In this document: piece after piece, positions 25,107 through 33,258 of the stretch
Layout of the letters: every line of letters starts with the position of its first letter
Position numbering within the stretch: position 1 is the stretch's first letter
NCBI GenBank assembly: GCA_964407695.1
Contig: CAYOWQ010000002.1
Coordinates: 124,001-188,000 of the forward strand
DNA: 64,000 nucleotides
DNA from: CAYOWQ01 sp964407695
GTDB taxonomy: Bacteria; Planctomycetota; Phycisphaerae; Phycisphaerales; SM1A02
Direction: 5' to 3'
Translations under genes and position numbers: made by a program
The notes under the pieces: model-generated
The model's input: only the letters and a program-made list of their open reading frames with translations
What the model was told of the DNA's origin: nothing
Databases searched by the model: none

Positions 25107-27722
25107 TCACACCGTCACCATCCTTGATTGATTGCGCAACTGCTCGATGATGGTCTCGGTCGACACCTGCGTGCTTCCCAACCGCGACGCCACGAGCGGG
25201 AACGCGAGGGGAGATAGGCGCGATGTCGATTTCACGATCCACGCCGCCGTGCTCATCCGCTGCAGGGTACGCGCCAGTCGGCTCTGCTCAAATTGTCGTT
25301 CCAGCACCTCCCGCCGCGCCTGGTGCAACAACAGGTTCTCCGGATCAAACTGCTCGAAGACGTCATACAGAAGCGAGGCCCCCGCCTGAAGCTGCCTGCC
25401 TGATCTCTCGGCCCCCGGATATCGCTGCATCACCAGTCCCGCCACCCGCGCGATTTCGCGAAACTGCCGCCGCGAAAGCTCCCCCACATTGACCCCATTC
25501 ACCATGTCGGTTACCAGTCCGTCCGTGGTGAAGAGCTCGCGATCAAGGTGCTCGGCAAACGGAAAATCCTGCTCACTCACGATCTCAATGCCGTAATCGT
25601 TCATCGAGAGCTCGAACGTCGCCTTCCGCCGCGACGCCAGCCGCCACGCCACCAGCGCTGCGACCCCTTCGTGAACCAATCGTCCATCAAATGGGAACAT
25701 GAAAAGGTGCGAACCGATGCTCGTCCTGCAGATCTCAAACAGAATCTCATTCAGCCGGGGCACGGCCGAGATTCTCCGCTGGGCTTCGATGGCCGGCTCC
25801 GCGGCCGTCAACTCCGGCACCTGTTTATCGCTCACGGGGCCGGCCGACAGGCGATCAAGATTTCGACGGACCGATCGAGCAAGCGCTGTGGAAAGCGGAA
25901 ACCGCGCCCCGTTCCAGTGCGGGGTGACCCCGGTACGCTTGCGTGCCGGGCGAACGAATGCCGTCAATTCGTACAAGCCCACGAATTCCAGCGTCTTTCC
26001 GCCAAAGACGAAGACATCGCCCTCACGCAGCCGGCTCACAAAGAACTCCTCGATCGTGCCCAGGGTTTTTCCGCCCCGATACCGGATCTTGACAACGGAG
26101 TCGCTGGTAATGGTTCCGACATTCAGTCGATGCATCTGGGCGATTCGTCCGCCCACACCGATGAATTGTCCGTTCATCAACTGAATGCGCTGGAAATCCT
26201 TGTATGCCTTCAGCGTCTCGCCGCCATGTTCGACCAGCGCGAGGCACCATTCGAACTCCTCCCAGGAGAGGTCGGCGAACGCTGACGTCGTTCGCACTTC
26301 ACGAAAGAGGTCTCTTGCGTCAAAACCCCCACCCATTGCACACGTGACAAGATGCTGGACCAGCACGTCCAGCGGCTTCGAAAGGCCGGGCCGTTCCTCG
26401 ATCTCGCGCTGCGAGATCGCATCCCGTGTCGCCGCGATCTCCACAAGTTCCATGGCATGGGTCGGCACGCACAGGATGCGGCAGGCCGCCCCGGGACGAT
26501 GGCTTGCTCGCCCAGCTCGCTGAATCAGCCTCGCGATGCCTTTGGGCGAGCCGATCTGCACCACCCGCTCCACCGGCGAGAAGTCGACGCCGAGATCCAG
26601 CGAGGAGGTGCACACCGTGAAGCGAAGCCAGCCTTCCTTCATGCCCGCTTCCACCTTCTCGCGCACATCGCGATCGATTGATCCGTGATGCAACGCCAGC
26701 CACTCGGCCCACTCCGGTTTGGCATTCAGAATCGCCTGAAACCACAGCTCGGCCTGCGAACGTGTATTCACAAAAATGAGCGTCGAATGCGCAGGGTCCA
26801 GCCAGTCGAGCAACGGCTCGAGCATCGACAGTCCCAGATGCCCGGCCCATGGAAACGCATCCACCTCGGCCGGGATCAGCGACTCGACAATGACCTGTCG
26901 ATTCAGCGCTGCCGTGACGACGGTGCATGGCGGCGTCAGCGTCGCTTCGCGATCAATGCCGGTTGGCACAGGCGTCTTGCCCGTACTGCTTGCGGAGCTC
27001 TCACTCGACCCGTCAAGGGTTGTCACACCCACCACCGCCCGTGCTGCCGCCTCAACATCCCGCACCGTCGCCGAGAGTGCCCATGTGCGCAAGCCAGTCG
27101 CAAATCTTCGCAGCCGAGCCAGCGCCAATTCCACCTGCACACCGCGCTTGCTGGTGAGGAGTTCATGCCATTCATCCACGATCACACATCGCAGCGCGGC
27201 GAACTTCGCGGCCGCATCCTCCTGCGTCAACAGGAGCGATAGCGACTCCGGCGTCGTAATCAATACCTGCGGCAGCTCCCTGCGCTGTCGAGCACGCAAT
27301 CCCGCCGATGTATCACCGGTCCGGCTCTCCACTCGCGCCGTCAGACCCAAATCCCGCACGGGCAATGCCAGCGCTTTCTCAATATCTCGTGACACCGCTC
27401 GAAGGGGAGTGACATACAACACCGCCAGTCCATCAGCCGGCCGCTGGATCAACTCTCCCAGCGGTCCGCCAAACGCGGCATATGTCTTACCCGCTCCCGT
27501 CGGCACATGGATCAACCCACTCTCGCCTTTTGCATAGGCGGCCCAAGCCTCACGCTGGAATGGATATGGTGACCAGCCCTTTAACGCGAACCACTCTTCT
27601 ACGGTGGCCGCCTGGCGTTCCGCCGCTGTAAGCACACCAACACCGTCGCGGCCTGTCTGGGCACACTCAACCTCAACGACCTTTCGCACGCCGGCCGCGG
27701 CCCGGCGGACCATCCTTGGCAC
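25107..27722 (-). CDS. Ligase-associated Lhr-type DEXH-box DNA helicase
   Basis: The 871-residue protein is a superfamily 2 helicase of the Lhr-core type that accompanies repair ligases. Motif I is IHVPTGAGKTYAAFGG, motif II is VIVDEWHEL, motif III is WALSATV, and the C-terminal RecA domain has FVNTRSQAELWF and motif VI QRAGRASHRPG. A winged-helix/beta-barrel C-terminal part follows. The ATP-dependent enzyme probably translocates 3'-5' and unwinds duplexes or hybrids. The frame begins inside the ligase gene (50-base overlap) from a GTG at 27722; GTG 27689 or ATG 27713 are possible. It lies third in the exo-lig-lhr-MPE order. Confidence 0.93.
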   Translation of the reverse strand: MPRMVRRAAAGVRKVVEVECAQTGRDGVGVLTAAERQAATVEEWFALKGWSPYPFQREAWAAYAKGESGLIHVPTGAGKTYAAFGGPLGELIQRPADGLAVLYVTPLRAVSRDIEKALALPVRDLGLTARVESRTGDTSAGLRARQRRELPQVLITTPESLSLLLTQEDAAAKFAALRCVIVDEWHELLTSKRGVQVELALARLRRFATGLRTWALSATVRDVEAAARAVVGVTTLDGSSESSASSTGKTPVPTGIDREATLTPPCTVVTAALNRQVIVESLIPAEVDAFPWAGHLGLSMLEPLLDWLDPAHSTLIFVNTRSQAELWFQAILNAKPEWAEWLALHHGSIDRDVREKVEAGMKEGWLRFTVCTSSLDLGVDFSPVERVVQIGSPKGIARLIQRAGRASHRPGAACRILCVPTHAMELVEIAATRDAISQREIEERPGLSKPLDVLVQHLVTCAMGGGFDARDLFREVRTTSAFADLSWEEFEWCLALVEHGGETLKAYKDFQRIQLMNGQFIGVGGRIAQMHRLNVGTITSDSVVKIRYRGGKTLGTIEEFFVSRLREGDVFVFGGKTLEFVGLYELTAFVRPARKRTGVTPHWNGARFPLSTALARSVRRNLDRLSAGPVSDKQVPELTAAEPAIEAQRRISAVPRLNEILFEICRTSIGSHLFMFPFDGRLVHEGVAALVAWRLASRRKATFELSMNDYGIEIVSEQDFPFAEHLDRELFTTDGLVTDMVNGVNVGELSRRQFREIARVAGLVMQRYPGAERSGRQLQAGASLLYDVFEQFDPENLLLHQARREVLERQFEQSRLARTLQRMSTAAWIVKSTSRLSPLAFPLVASRLGSTQVSTETIIEQLRNQSRMVTV

Positions 27723-29391
27723 GAATCAACTCCTTCAGATTTCCTAGGGTATCCGCCTCAGAGGCCGGCTTGTCGGTCCGCCAGCGGAGAATCCTGGGAA
27801 ATCGCACGGCGATGCCCGATTTGTGGCGCGGGCTCAGGGCGATGGCCTCAAATGCCAGTTCGAACACGTGCACCGGCTCCACCGCGCGAACCGGGCCGAA
27901 CTTGTCGACTGTGTGTGATCGCACCCAGGCGTCGAGTGTGATGATTTCCTCGTTGGTCAGGCCGCTGTAGGCCTTGGCGAACGGCACGAGCCTCCCATCG
28001 TCCCAGACGCCGAACGTGTAGTCCGTGTGAAGGCTCGCCCGGCGCCCGCTCCCCGGCTGGGCATACACCAGCACGGCATCAACGGTGTATGGATCGACCT
28101 TCCACTTCCACCAGTCTCCTTTCCTGCGGCCCACTCCGTAGGCCGAGTCGAGGCGCTTCAGCATGACACCCTCCACGCCACGTTCCCGTGCGGACTGCCT
28201 GAGATGAAACACATCGTCCCAGGATTCTGCGGGCAGCACTTCTGAGACGCGAATGCGGGCGCCCGAAATGACTTGCCGCTCCGATTCTGCCGCAGCGAAC
28301 AGACTTCCCGTCTCACCCGCACTGACGATGGGAACGATCTGACTGGGCAGTGCGGAAGCTATTTTCTCCAGCCGATCTCGGCGTTGATCCAACGGCCGCT
28401 CGCGCCAGTCCTCCCCGCCCCACTCCAACACGTCGTACGCCATGAAGATGACGGGACTTCTCTCAAGAATGCGCGCGGTCAGCGCCTTACGGCCGATTCG
28501 CCGCTGGAGCGCAGCAAACGGGAGCGGCCGTTCGCCCTCAAACGCGAGAACTTCGCCGTCAAGAACCGTGCCCGAAGGCAGTCGTGCGGCCGCTTCGACA
28601 ATTTCCGGAAATCGCTCCGAGATCAACTCCTCGCCGCGAGACCACAAGTGCACAGCGCTTCCACGTCGAACAAGCTGGGCTCGGATTCCATCCCACTTCC
28701 ATTCAACCTGCCAGACATCAACGGCCCCGAGTGCCTGCGACGGATCATCGTCAAGTGCGGTCGCAAGGAAGAACGGGAATGGTCTTGAGAGATCATCCTT
28801 GGTGGTGTCGCGGCTCAGCAACCGCGCGTACCACTCCGCTGTCGGTGACCAGGTACCCATCAGTCGATGTGCGATCGTTGTCGGCTCAAGGTTGGCCGAC
28901 TCGGCAATGGCCCGCTCCACGAGCGTCTGCGAGACGCCGATGCGGAATCCGCCGGTCATCACCTTGTTGAACACGAAGAGCTGGTCTTCGCCCACTTCAT
29001 CCCACCACTGAAGGATTCGCACCACTTTCTCTGCGTCGGTCAGGAGCTGGCTCGGAATGAGCATCGATTCGATCCATTCATGGAGTGGTCGATCAGGGGC
29101 TGAGGCCTTACCCCGACCATCGAGAAGCAACGCGGCCGTTTCGGCTGAGTCGCCGACGGCGTCGTAACACTCGCCGAGCAGCCACCCCGGCAGCCCGCTC
29201 GCTCGCTGAATCGCCTCCCAAAGTACGTGGCGGCCAATCAGGCGTTTGAGTCGTCGACCAGTGAGAAGGTAGAGCGCCCAGGCAGCGTCGGGCGGTGGTG
29301 CAACCTCGAAGTAGGCGCGCATGGCCGAAACCTTGTCGAGGATCGATGTAGTGCGATCGAGCTCGGCCACCAGGGCGGCAAATCGCTTCAC
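27673..29391 (-). CDS. ATP-dependent DNA ligase of the repair cassette
   Basis: The 572-residue enzyme joins nicks using ATP. Motif I is EWKWDGIRAQLVRR with the adenylated Lys in KWDG, followed by LWSRGEE, DGEVLAFEGERPLPF, FMAYDVLEW, EGVMLKRLDS and KRKGDWWKWKVDPYTVD-like motif V (Lys-x-Lys). A helical N-terminal DNA-binding domain fills residues 1-200 and an OB-fold ends the protein. It starts at a GTG that overlaps the stop of the exonuclease gene (GTGA, 29388-29391). It is separate from the essential NAD-dependent LigA, which is not in this window, and belongs to the repair operon with Lhr and MPE. Confidence 0.95.
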   Translation of the reverse strand: MKRFAALVAELDRTTSILDKVSAMRAYFEVAPPPDAAWALYLLTGRRLKRLIGRHVLWEAIQRASGLPGWLLGECYDAVGDSAETAALLLDGRGKASAPDRPLHEWIESMLIPSQLLTDAEKVVRILQWWDEVGEDQLFVFNKVMTGGFRIGVSQTLVERAIAESANLEPTTIAHRLMGTWSPTAEWYARLLSRDTTKDDLSRPFPFFLATALDDDPSQALGAVDVWQVEWKWDGIRAQLVRRGSAVHLWSRGEELISERFPEIVEAAARLPSGTVLDGEVLAFEGERPLPFAALQRRIGRKALTARILERSPVIFMAYDVLEWGGEDWRERPLDQRRDRLEKIASALPSQIVPIVSAGETGSLFAAAESERQVISGARIRVSEVLPAESWDDVFHLRQSARERGVEGVMLKRLDSAYGVGRRKGDWWKWKVDPYTVDAVLVYAQPGSGRRASLHTDYTFGVWDDGRLVPFAKAYSGLTNEEIITLDAWVRSHTVDKFGPVRAVEPVHVFELAFEAIALSPRHKSGIAVRFPRILRWRTDKPASEADTLGNLKELIRAKDGPPGRGRRAKGR

Positions 29392-30560
29392 GACACCTCT
29401 TCCCCTGACGATTCGGGTGGAGCTGTCGGTGGCACGGGCGTCTCGCCCGTGGCCTCACTGTCACTGCCGGCGACTCGAGCCGGCCCTGCCTCCTCAATCC
29501 CGCCCTCACCCTCGAATGCCGTCTGAAGTGCGGCCGCGTGAATTCCGGCTTCACGCAGATATCGCACCACAGCATCGGTATAGCCGTGCGTCAGGAGAAC
29601 TCGCGTCGCGCCCGTGTCTGTGACTGTTTGAATCAGTTGATCCCAATCCACGTGATCGGAGACGACGAACCCCCGATCGAAACCTCGCCATCGCTTTACT
29701 CCGCGCACCCGCATCCAGCCGGAGGCAAATGCGGTCGACGCATCTCCAAATCGCCTCATCCACGTGCTGCCGAACGCCGATGTCGGCGCCAAAATGAGCT
29801 CACCGGAGAAGTCCTTCCGCTGCCTCAACCGCGTCTCCCCAACCGAGTTAACGACATCGGCCACCTTGACCGTCTTCGCAAGAGCGACTCCGGCTTCACG
29901 ATACGCCTCGACCATCGGCTCAATCGCCCCATGGACATACACCGTCGCTTCACGCCTCGCGGCGATCTCGGCAAGCAGGCGCTGTGCTTTACCCAGCGCA
30001 TAACAGAAAAGCACGCTCGCCCGACCCGCTGCACGGTTCGTGTCCCACCACCCAAGCAGCTCAGCCATCACCTTGTCCATTGATGGCCAGCGGTAGATGG
30101 GCAGTGCGAAGGTAGCCTCCGAGATCAACACATCGCACGGCACAACCTCAAACGCCTCACACGAGGGATCAGGCGATCGCTTGTAATCGCCGGTGAACAC
30201 CCAGACCTCGCCATTGGGGCCTTCAATGCGGATTTGCGAAGAACCCAAGACATGCCCCGCCGGATGGAACGAAACCGTCGCCTCGCCGATTCGACGCCGC
30301 TCTCCCCATGCAACGCCCACGATCGTCGCCGTCGCACCGAGTCTTCGTCTCAAGACACCGACCCCAGCTTCCGCGCAGATATATCGATCCGATCCCGGCC
30401 GAGCGTGGTCACTGTGTGCGTGGCTCACCAGAGCCAGAGGAACCGGCCGCCAGGGATCGATGTGAAATTGACCCTTGGAGCAGAAAAGGCCTTCGGGAGT
30501 TGACTGGATGGCGTCCGACACCACCGGAGGGTATTCAAGACAGTGGCATTCTTGACCCAA
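29388..30560 (-). CDS. Ligase-associated DNA exonuclease (MBL-fold, beta-CASP type)
   Basis: The first gene of the repair cassette encodes a metallo-beta-lactamase-fold nuclease related to SNM1 and to mRNA 3'-processing factors. The motif LALVSHAHSDHARPGSD holds the HxHxDH metal site. TGDYKRSPD and FHPAGHVLGSSQI follow, and the C-terminal SDHVDWDQLIQTV with LTHGYTDAVVRYL resembles the beta-CASP region. The frame begins at 30560, but a start about 15 residues later (VSDAIQSTPEGLF) is also plausible. The 3' end is extended by about 25 Ala/Pro/Thr-rich residues before overlapping the ligase. It is divergent from nuoD, with 85 bases between the two. Confidence 0.9.
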   Translation of the reverse strand: MGQECHCLEYPPVVSDAIQSTPEGLFCSKGQFHIDPWRPVPLALVSHAHSDHARPGSDRYICAEAGVGVLRRRLGATATIVGVAWGERRRIGEATVSFHPAGHVLGSSQIRIEGPNGEVWVFTGDYKRSPDPSCEAFEVVPCDVLISEATFALPIYRWPSMDKVMAELLGWWDTNRAAGRASVLFCYALGKAQRLLAEIAARREATVYVHGAIEPMVEAYREAGVALAKTVKVADVVNSVGETRLRQRKDFSGELILAPTSAFGSTWMRRFGDASTAFASGWMRVRGVKRWRGFDRGFVVSDHVDWDQLIQTVTDTGATRVLLTHGYTDAVVRYLREAGIHAAALQTAFEGEGGIEEAGPARVAGSDSEATGETPVPPTAPPESSGEEVS

Positions 30561-30645
30561 TCGGTCGACCCACCGCGGTGACCCGGGTCACACCGCATCG
30601 GCGGCATCGCATATACTCCGCCACTGCAGGAGTTGACCCCGACCA

Positions 30646-31935
30646 ATGCCCTACACATTGCAGCCAGATCAGGGATTCGACCTCGACATTGAGTCGACCG
30701 ATTACCTGAAGAATCACGTGCAGACGCCCGATCGCTGGGTGCTGAATTTCGGCCCCCAGCATCCCGCCACGCATACCACGTTGCGGCTCGTGCTGGAGCT
30801 TGACGGCGAACGCGTCGCCCGGGCGACGCCGCACATCGGCTACCTGCATTCCGGCTTTGAGAAGCTCGGCGAGAACCACGACTACAACCAATACGTCTGT
30901 ACCGTCAGCCGGATGGACTATGTCTCTCCGATCGTCAATGACATCGCCTGGCACCATGCGTGCGAGATCCTCTTCGGCATCGACCTGACCCCTCGATGCA
31001 AGGTCATCCGCACCATTCTGGCTGAACTTGGCCGTATTCAGAACCATCTTCTCTGCGTCGGTGCTGCTGCGCTCGATCTCGGCGCGTTCACCGGCTTCCT
31101 CTATGGCTTCAACGAGCGCGAGTTCATCTACGACATCATCGAGTATGTCTCGGGCCAGCGGTTCCATCCCGACTGGACCCGCGTCGGCGGTGCCTTCCGC
31201 GACCTCGCCGACGAAGAAGTTTTCAAGCGCATGATCAAGGAGTTCATCAATGTTCGCCTGCCCAAGGCGGTGAATGACCTTGAAACACTGCTCAACACCA
31301 ACCGCATCTTCGTCGATCGGCTCCAAGGGGTCGGCGCGGTTTCCAAAGACGATGCCATCGCCTGGAGCCTGACCGGCCCTATCGCCCGCGCTGCGGGTGT
31401 TCGTCGCGATCTCCGCAAGGACGAGCCGTACCTCTGTTACAAGGACAACTGGGACGGTCAAGGTGCCGAGGCTGTCAAGTTCAGTGTCGTGGTGGCGCAG
31501 GATGGCGACTCGCTTTGTCGCTATCACGTCCGCGTCGAAGAGATCAAGCAGTCCGCCAAGATCATCAATCAGTTGATCGACAATATCCCCGGCGGCCCGA
31601 TCGATGCCTCGCCGGACGGCAAAGTCCGTTTACCGCCAAAGGGCGATGTTTATGGATCCATTGAAGGAACCATTCAACTCTTCGAAATCTTCATGCACAA
31701 TCGCGGCTTCGACACCCCCGTCGGCGAGGCCTATGGAGCGATTGAAAGCCCCAATGGTGAGCTTGGCTTCTATATCGTTGCCGATGGTGGCCGCAAACCG
31801 TGGCGAGCCGCAACTCGCCCCCCCTGCTTCATCAACTACCAAATTTTCCCGAAATTGATTGAAGGCCACCAGTTGGCTGACGTAGTTGCCGTGCTCGGTT
31901 CGTTGAATATCATTGCTGCGGAGCTCGACCGTTGA
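30646..31935 (+). CDS. nuoD: NADH-quinone oxidoreductase subunit D (NuoD)
   Basis: NuoD is the 49-kDa-type subunit that helps form the quinone site of complex I. The 429-residue protein shows LNFGPQHPATHTTLRLVLELDGE, HIGYLHSGFEKLGE and the RMDYVSPIVND segment near the N-terminus. ESPNGELGFYIVADGG and the quinone-site end LGSLNIIAAELDR close it. An AGGAG ribosome site precedes the ATG at 30646. No nuoA-C genes precede it: the repair operon lies divergent. A large inverted repeat begins at its stop codon, before nuoE. Confidence 0.97.
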   Translation: MPYTLQPDQGFDLDIESTDYLKNHVQTPDRWVLNFGPQHPATHTTLRLVLELDGERVARATPHIGYLHSGFEKLGENHDYNQYVCTVSRMDYVSPIVNDIAWHHACEILFGIDLTPRCKVIRTILAELGRIQNHLLCVGAAALDLGAFTGFLYGFNEREFIYDIIEYVSGQRFHPDWTRVGGAFRDLADEEVFKRMIKEFINVRLPKAVNDLETLLNTNRIFVDRLQGVGAVSKDDAIAWSLTGPIARAAGVRRDLRKDEPYLCYKDNWDGQGAEAVKFSVVVAQDGDSLCRYHVRVEEIKQSAKIINQLIDNIPGGPIDASPDGKVRLPPKGDVYGSIEGTIQLFEIFMHNRGFDTPVGEAYGAIESPNGELGFYIVADGGRKPWRAATRPPCFINYQIFPKLIEGHQLADVVAVLGSLNIIAAELDR

Positions 31936-32038
31936 CCCAGAGGTCTCACAGAGGGCACAGGGGCGACCTCTTGTAATCAATCTTTCACGTCTCAGTTGAT
32001 TCTGTGATTCCTCTGTGCTCTCTGTGAAGCCTCTGGGT
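31935..32038. repeat. Long imperfect inverted repeat between nuoD and nuoE
   Basis: Two 29-base arms (31935-31963 and 32010-32038) pair with about four mismatches or G-T wobbles; the left arm begins at the last base of the nuoD stop codon. The arms are rich in CTCTGTG/CACAGAG, a type of sequence I recall as dispersed in planctomycete intergenic spaces. The 46-base loop is A/T-rich. It could fold into a stable hairpin in the transcript and limit or balance expression of nuoE, or be a mobile-type palindromic unit. There is no T-tract typical of a terminator. Confidence 0.8.
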
Positions 32039-32061
32039 AAAACCTCGGATCCCTGTCAAAC

Positions 32062-32607
32062 ATGTCCTGGATTACCAAGCCTTCGGCGACCACCAAGATT
32101 GATCGACGCTCCGAGCCGTACCTCACGGCCGCGATGAAGTCGCAGTACGAGCAGACGATCTTTCCTCGCTACGAAACACGGATGGGTTGCCTGATGCCCA
32201 TTCTGCACGATGTGCAGCATCATTATGGATTCATCCCCTATCAGGCGATGATCGAGATCGCGACTTTTCTCGGCATCAAGCCGGCCGACGTGCTCGATAC
32301 CGTGAGCTTCTATGAGGAATTCCGGCCCGAGCCCGTCGGCAAGTGTGTGATCGGAATCTGCCAGTCCATCGCCTGTGAGGTCTGCGGCCACCAGGCCCTC
32401 GTGGACCACGTGCGTGAGCGCCTCGGCATCGAGCCGCACGAGACCACGACCGACGGCAAGTTCACCCTGCTCACCATGGAGTGCCTGGGTTCGTGCGATA
32501 CCGCCCCGGTCGCGCTCTTCAATGAAACGCTTCATGAGAAACTTTCGATCGACGCCATCGATCGTCTCATCGACGACGCCAATCAATCAGACGGACATCG
32601 TCACTAA
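32062..32607 (+). CDS. nuoE: NADH-quinone oxidoreductase subunit E (NuoE)
   Basis: NuoE carries the N1a 2Fe-2S cluster of the complex I NADH module. In the 181-residue protein, the cluster cysteines appear as CQSIAC (C-x4-C) and CLGSC (C-x3-C). MPILHDVQHHYGFIPYQAMIEIATFLGI and TVSFYEEFRPEPVGKCVIGICQS are the usual family segments. The SD is not obvious before ATG 32062. The partner nuoF does not follow: a 67-residue protein and a cyclic-nucleotide-binding protein come next. The complex must be completed by genes elsewhere, as is common when nuo genes are dispersed. Confidence 0.96.
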   Translation: MSWITKPSATTKIDRRSEPYLTAAMKSQYEQTIFPRYETRMGCLMPILHDVQHHYGFIPYQAMIEIATFLGIKPADVLDTVSFYEEFRPEPVGKCVIGICQSIACEVCGHQALVDHVRERLGIEPHETTTDGKFTLLTMECLGSCDTAPVALFNETLHEKLSIDAIDRLIDDANQSDGHRH

Positions 32608-32611
32608 CCGA

Positions 32612-32815
32612 ATGGCCGAGCGCCCGAAAAGCTTGATGCGCTCGTTGGGGGAATTCGTTGGCCATATTGCCAAGGGGATTCGTTCCGACCCCGGTCCCAA
32701 GCGGGTCGTGGTTAACAAGACAGTCGAAGAACACCAGGAGGATTCAACCGTCTTTCGCCGAACGGTGATTGATGAGGTCGAGTTTCGACCTCCGCCGGCC
32801 GACAATGAGGCCTGA
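32612..32815 (+). CDS. Small hypothetical protein downstream of nuoE
   Basis: This 67-residue frame starts at ATG 32612, five bases after the nuoE stop. The product is basic at first (MAERPKSLMRSLGEFVGHIAKGIRSDPG) and then has an acidic, charged C-terminal half (VVVNKTVEEHQEDSTVFRRTVIDEVEFRPP). There is no membrane segment or known motif. The upstream frame is open within nuoE but is a shadow. The spacing suggests that it is translated with nuoE and could be a small accessory of complex I or an unrelated protein. I do not recognise it. Confidence 0.6.
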   Translation: MAERPKSLMRSLGEFVGHIAKGIRSDPGPKRVVVNKTVEEHQEDSTVFRRTVIDEVEFRPPPADNEA

Positions 32816-32884
32816 GGTCGGTGTGTTCGAACCCTGACGACCCCTCGACCTGCTACGCTGGCACGCAGGAAGTGGAGAGACCCC

Positions 32885-33247
32885 ATGGTGACCATCGATC
32901 TGTTTCGGAATGCCAGTGACGCCAAGGACCTTCCCGAAGGTCATGTCATCTTCCGGGAGGGTGATCCGGGTGACGTCATGTACGGCGTCGTGGATGGCGA
33001 AGTTGACATCGTGGTTGATGGGCATTGCCTCGACACCATCGGACCGGGCGGAATCGTTGGCGAGATGGCCCTCATCGATCGGTCTCCTCGCAGCGCTTCA
33101 GCCGTGACCCGAACCCCATGCCGCGTGGTGCTGGTGGACCAGAAACGATTCATGTTTCTGGTCCAAAACACGCCGTTCTTCGCCGTTCAGGTGCTCAAGG
33201 TGATGGCGGAGCGAATGCGCAAGATGATCGCGGCCGGCAAGGCCTGA
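32885..33247 (+). CDS. Stand-alone cyclic nucleotide-binding domain protein
   Basis: The 120-residue product is a single cNMP-binding beta-barrel of the CRP type without the DNA-binding helix-turn-helix. It shows DLPEGHVIFREGDPGDVMYGVVDGEVDIVV, then GPGGIVGEMALIDRSPRSASAVTRTPCRVVLVDQ, where GEMALI-x-x-SPRSAS corresponds to the phosphate-binding cassette with its Arg. A helical tail (QVLKVMAERMRKMIA) follows. It may sense cAMP or cGMP or bind a partner protein. A GGAAGTGGAGAG stretch before ATG 32885 serves as ribosome site. Planctomycetes often encode such short CNBD proteins near respiratory genes, but a link to nuoE is only positional. Confidence 0.9.
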   Translation: MVTIDLFRNASDAKDLPEGHVIFREGDPGDVMYGVVDGEVDIVVDGHCLDTIGPGGIVGEMALIDRSPRSASAVTRTPCRVVLVDQKRFMFLVQNTPFFAVQVLKVMAERMRKMIAAGKA

Positions 33248-33258
33248 TTCTGCATCCA

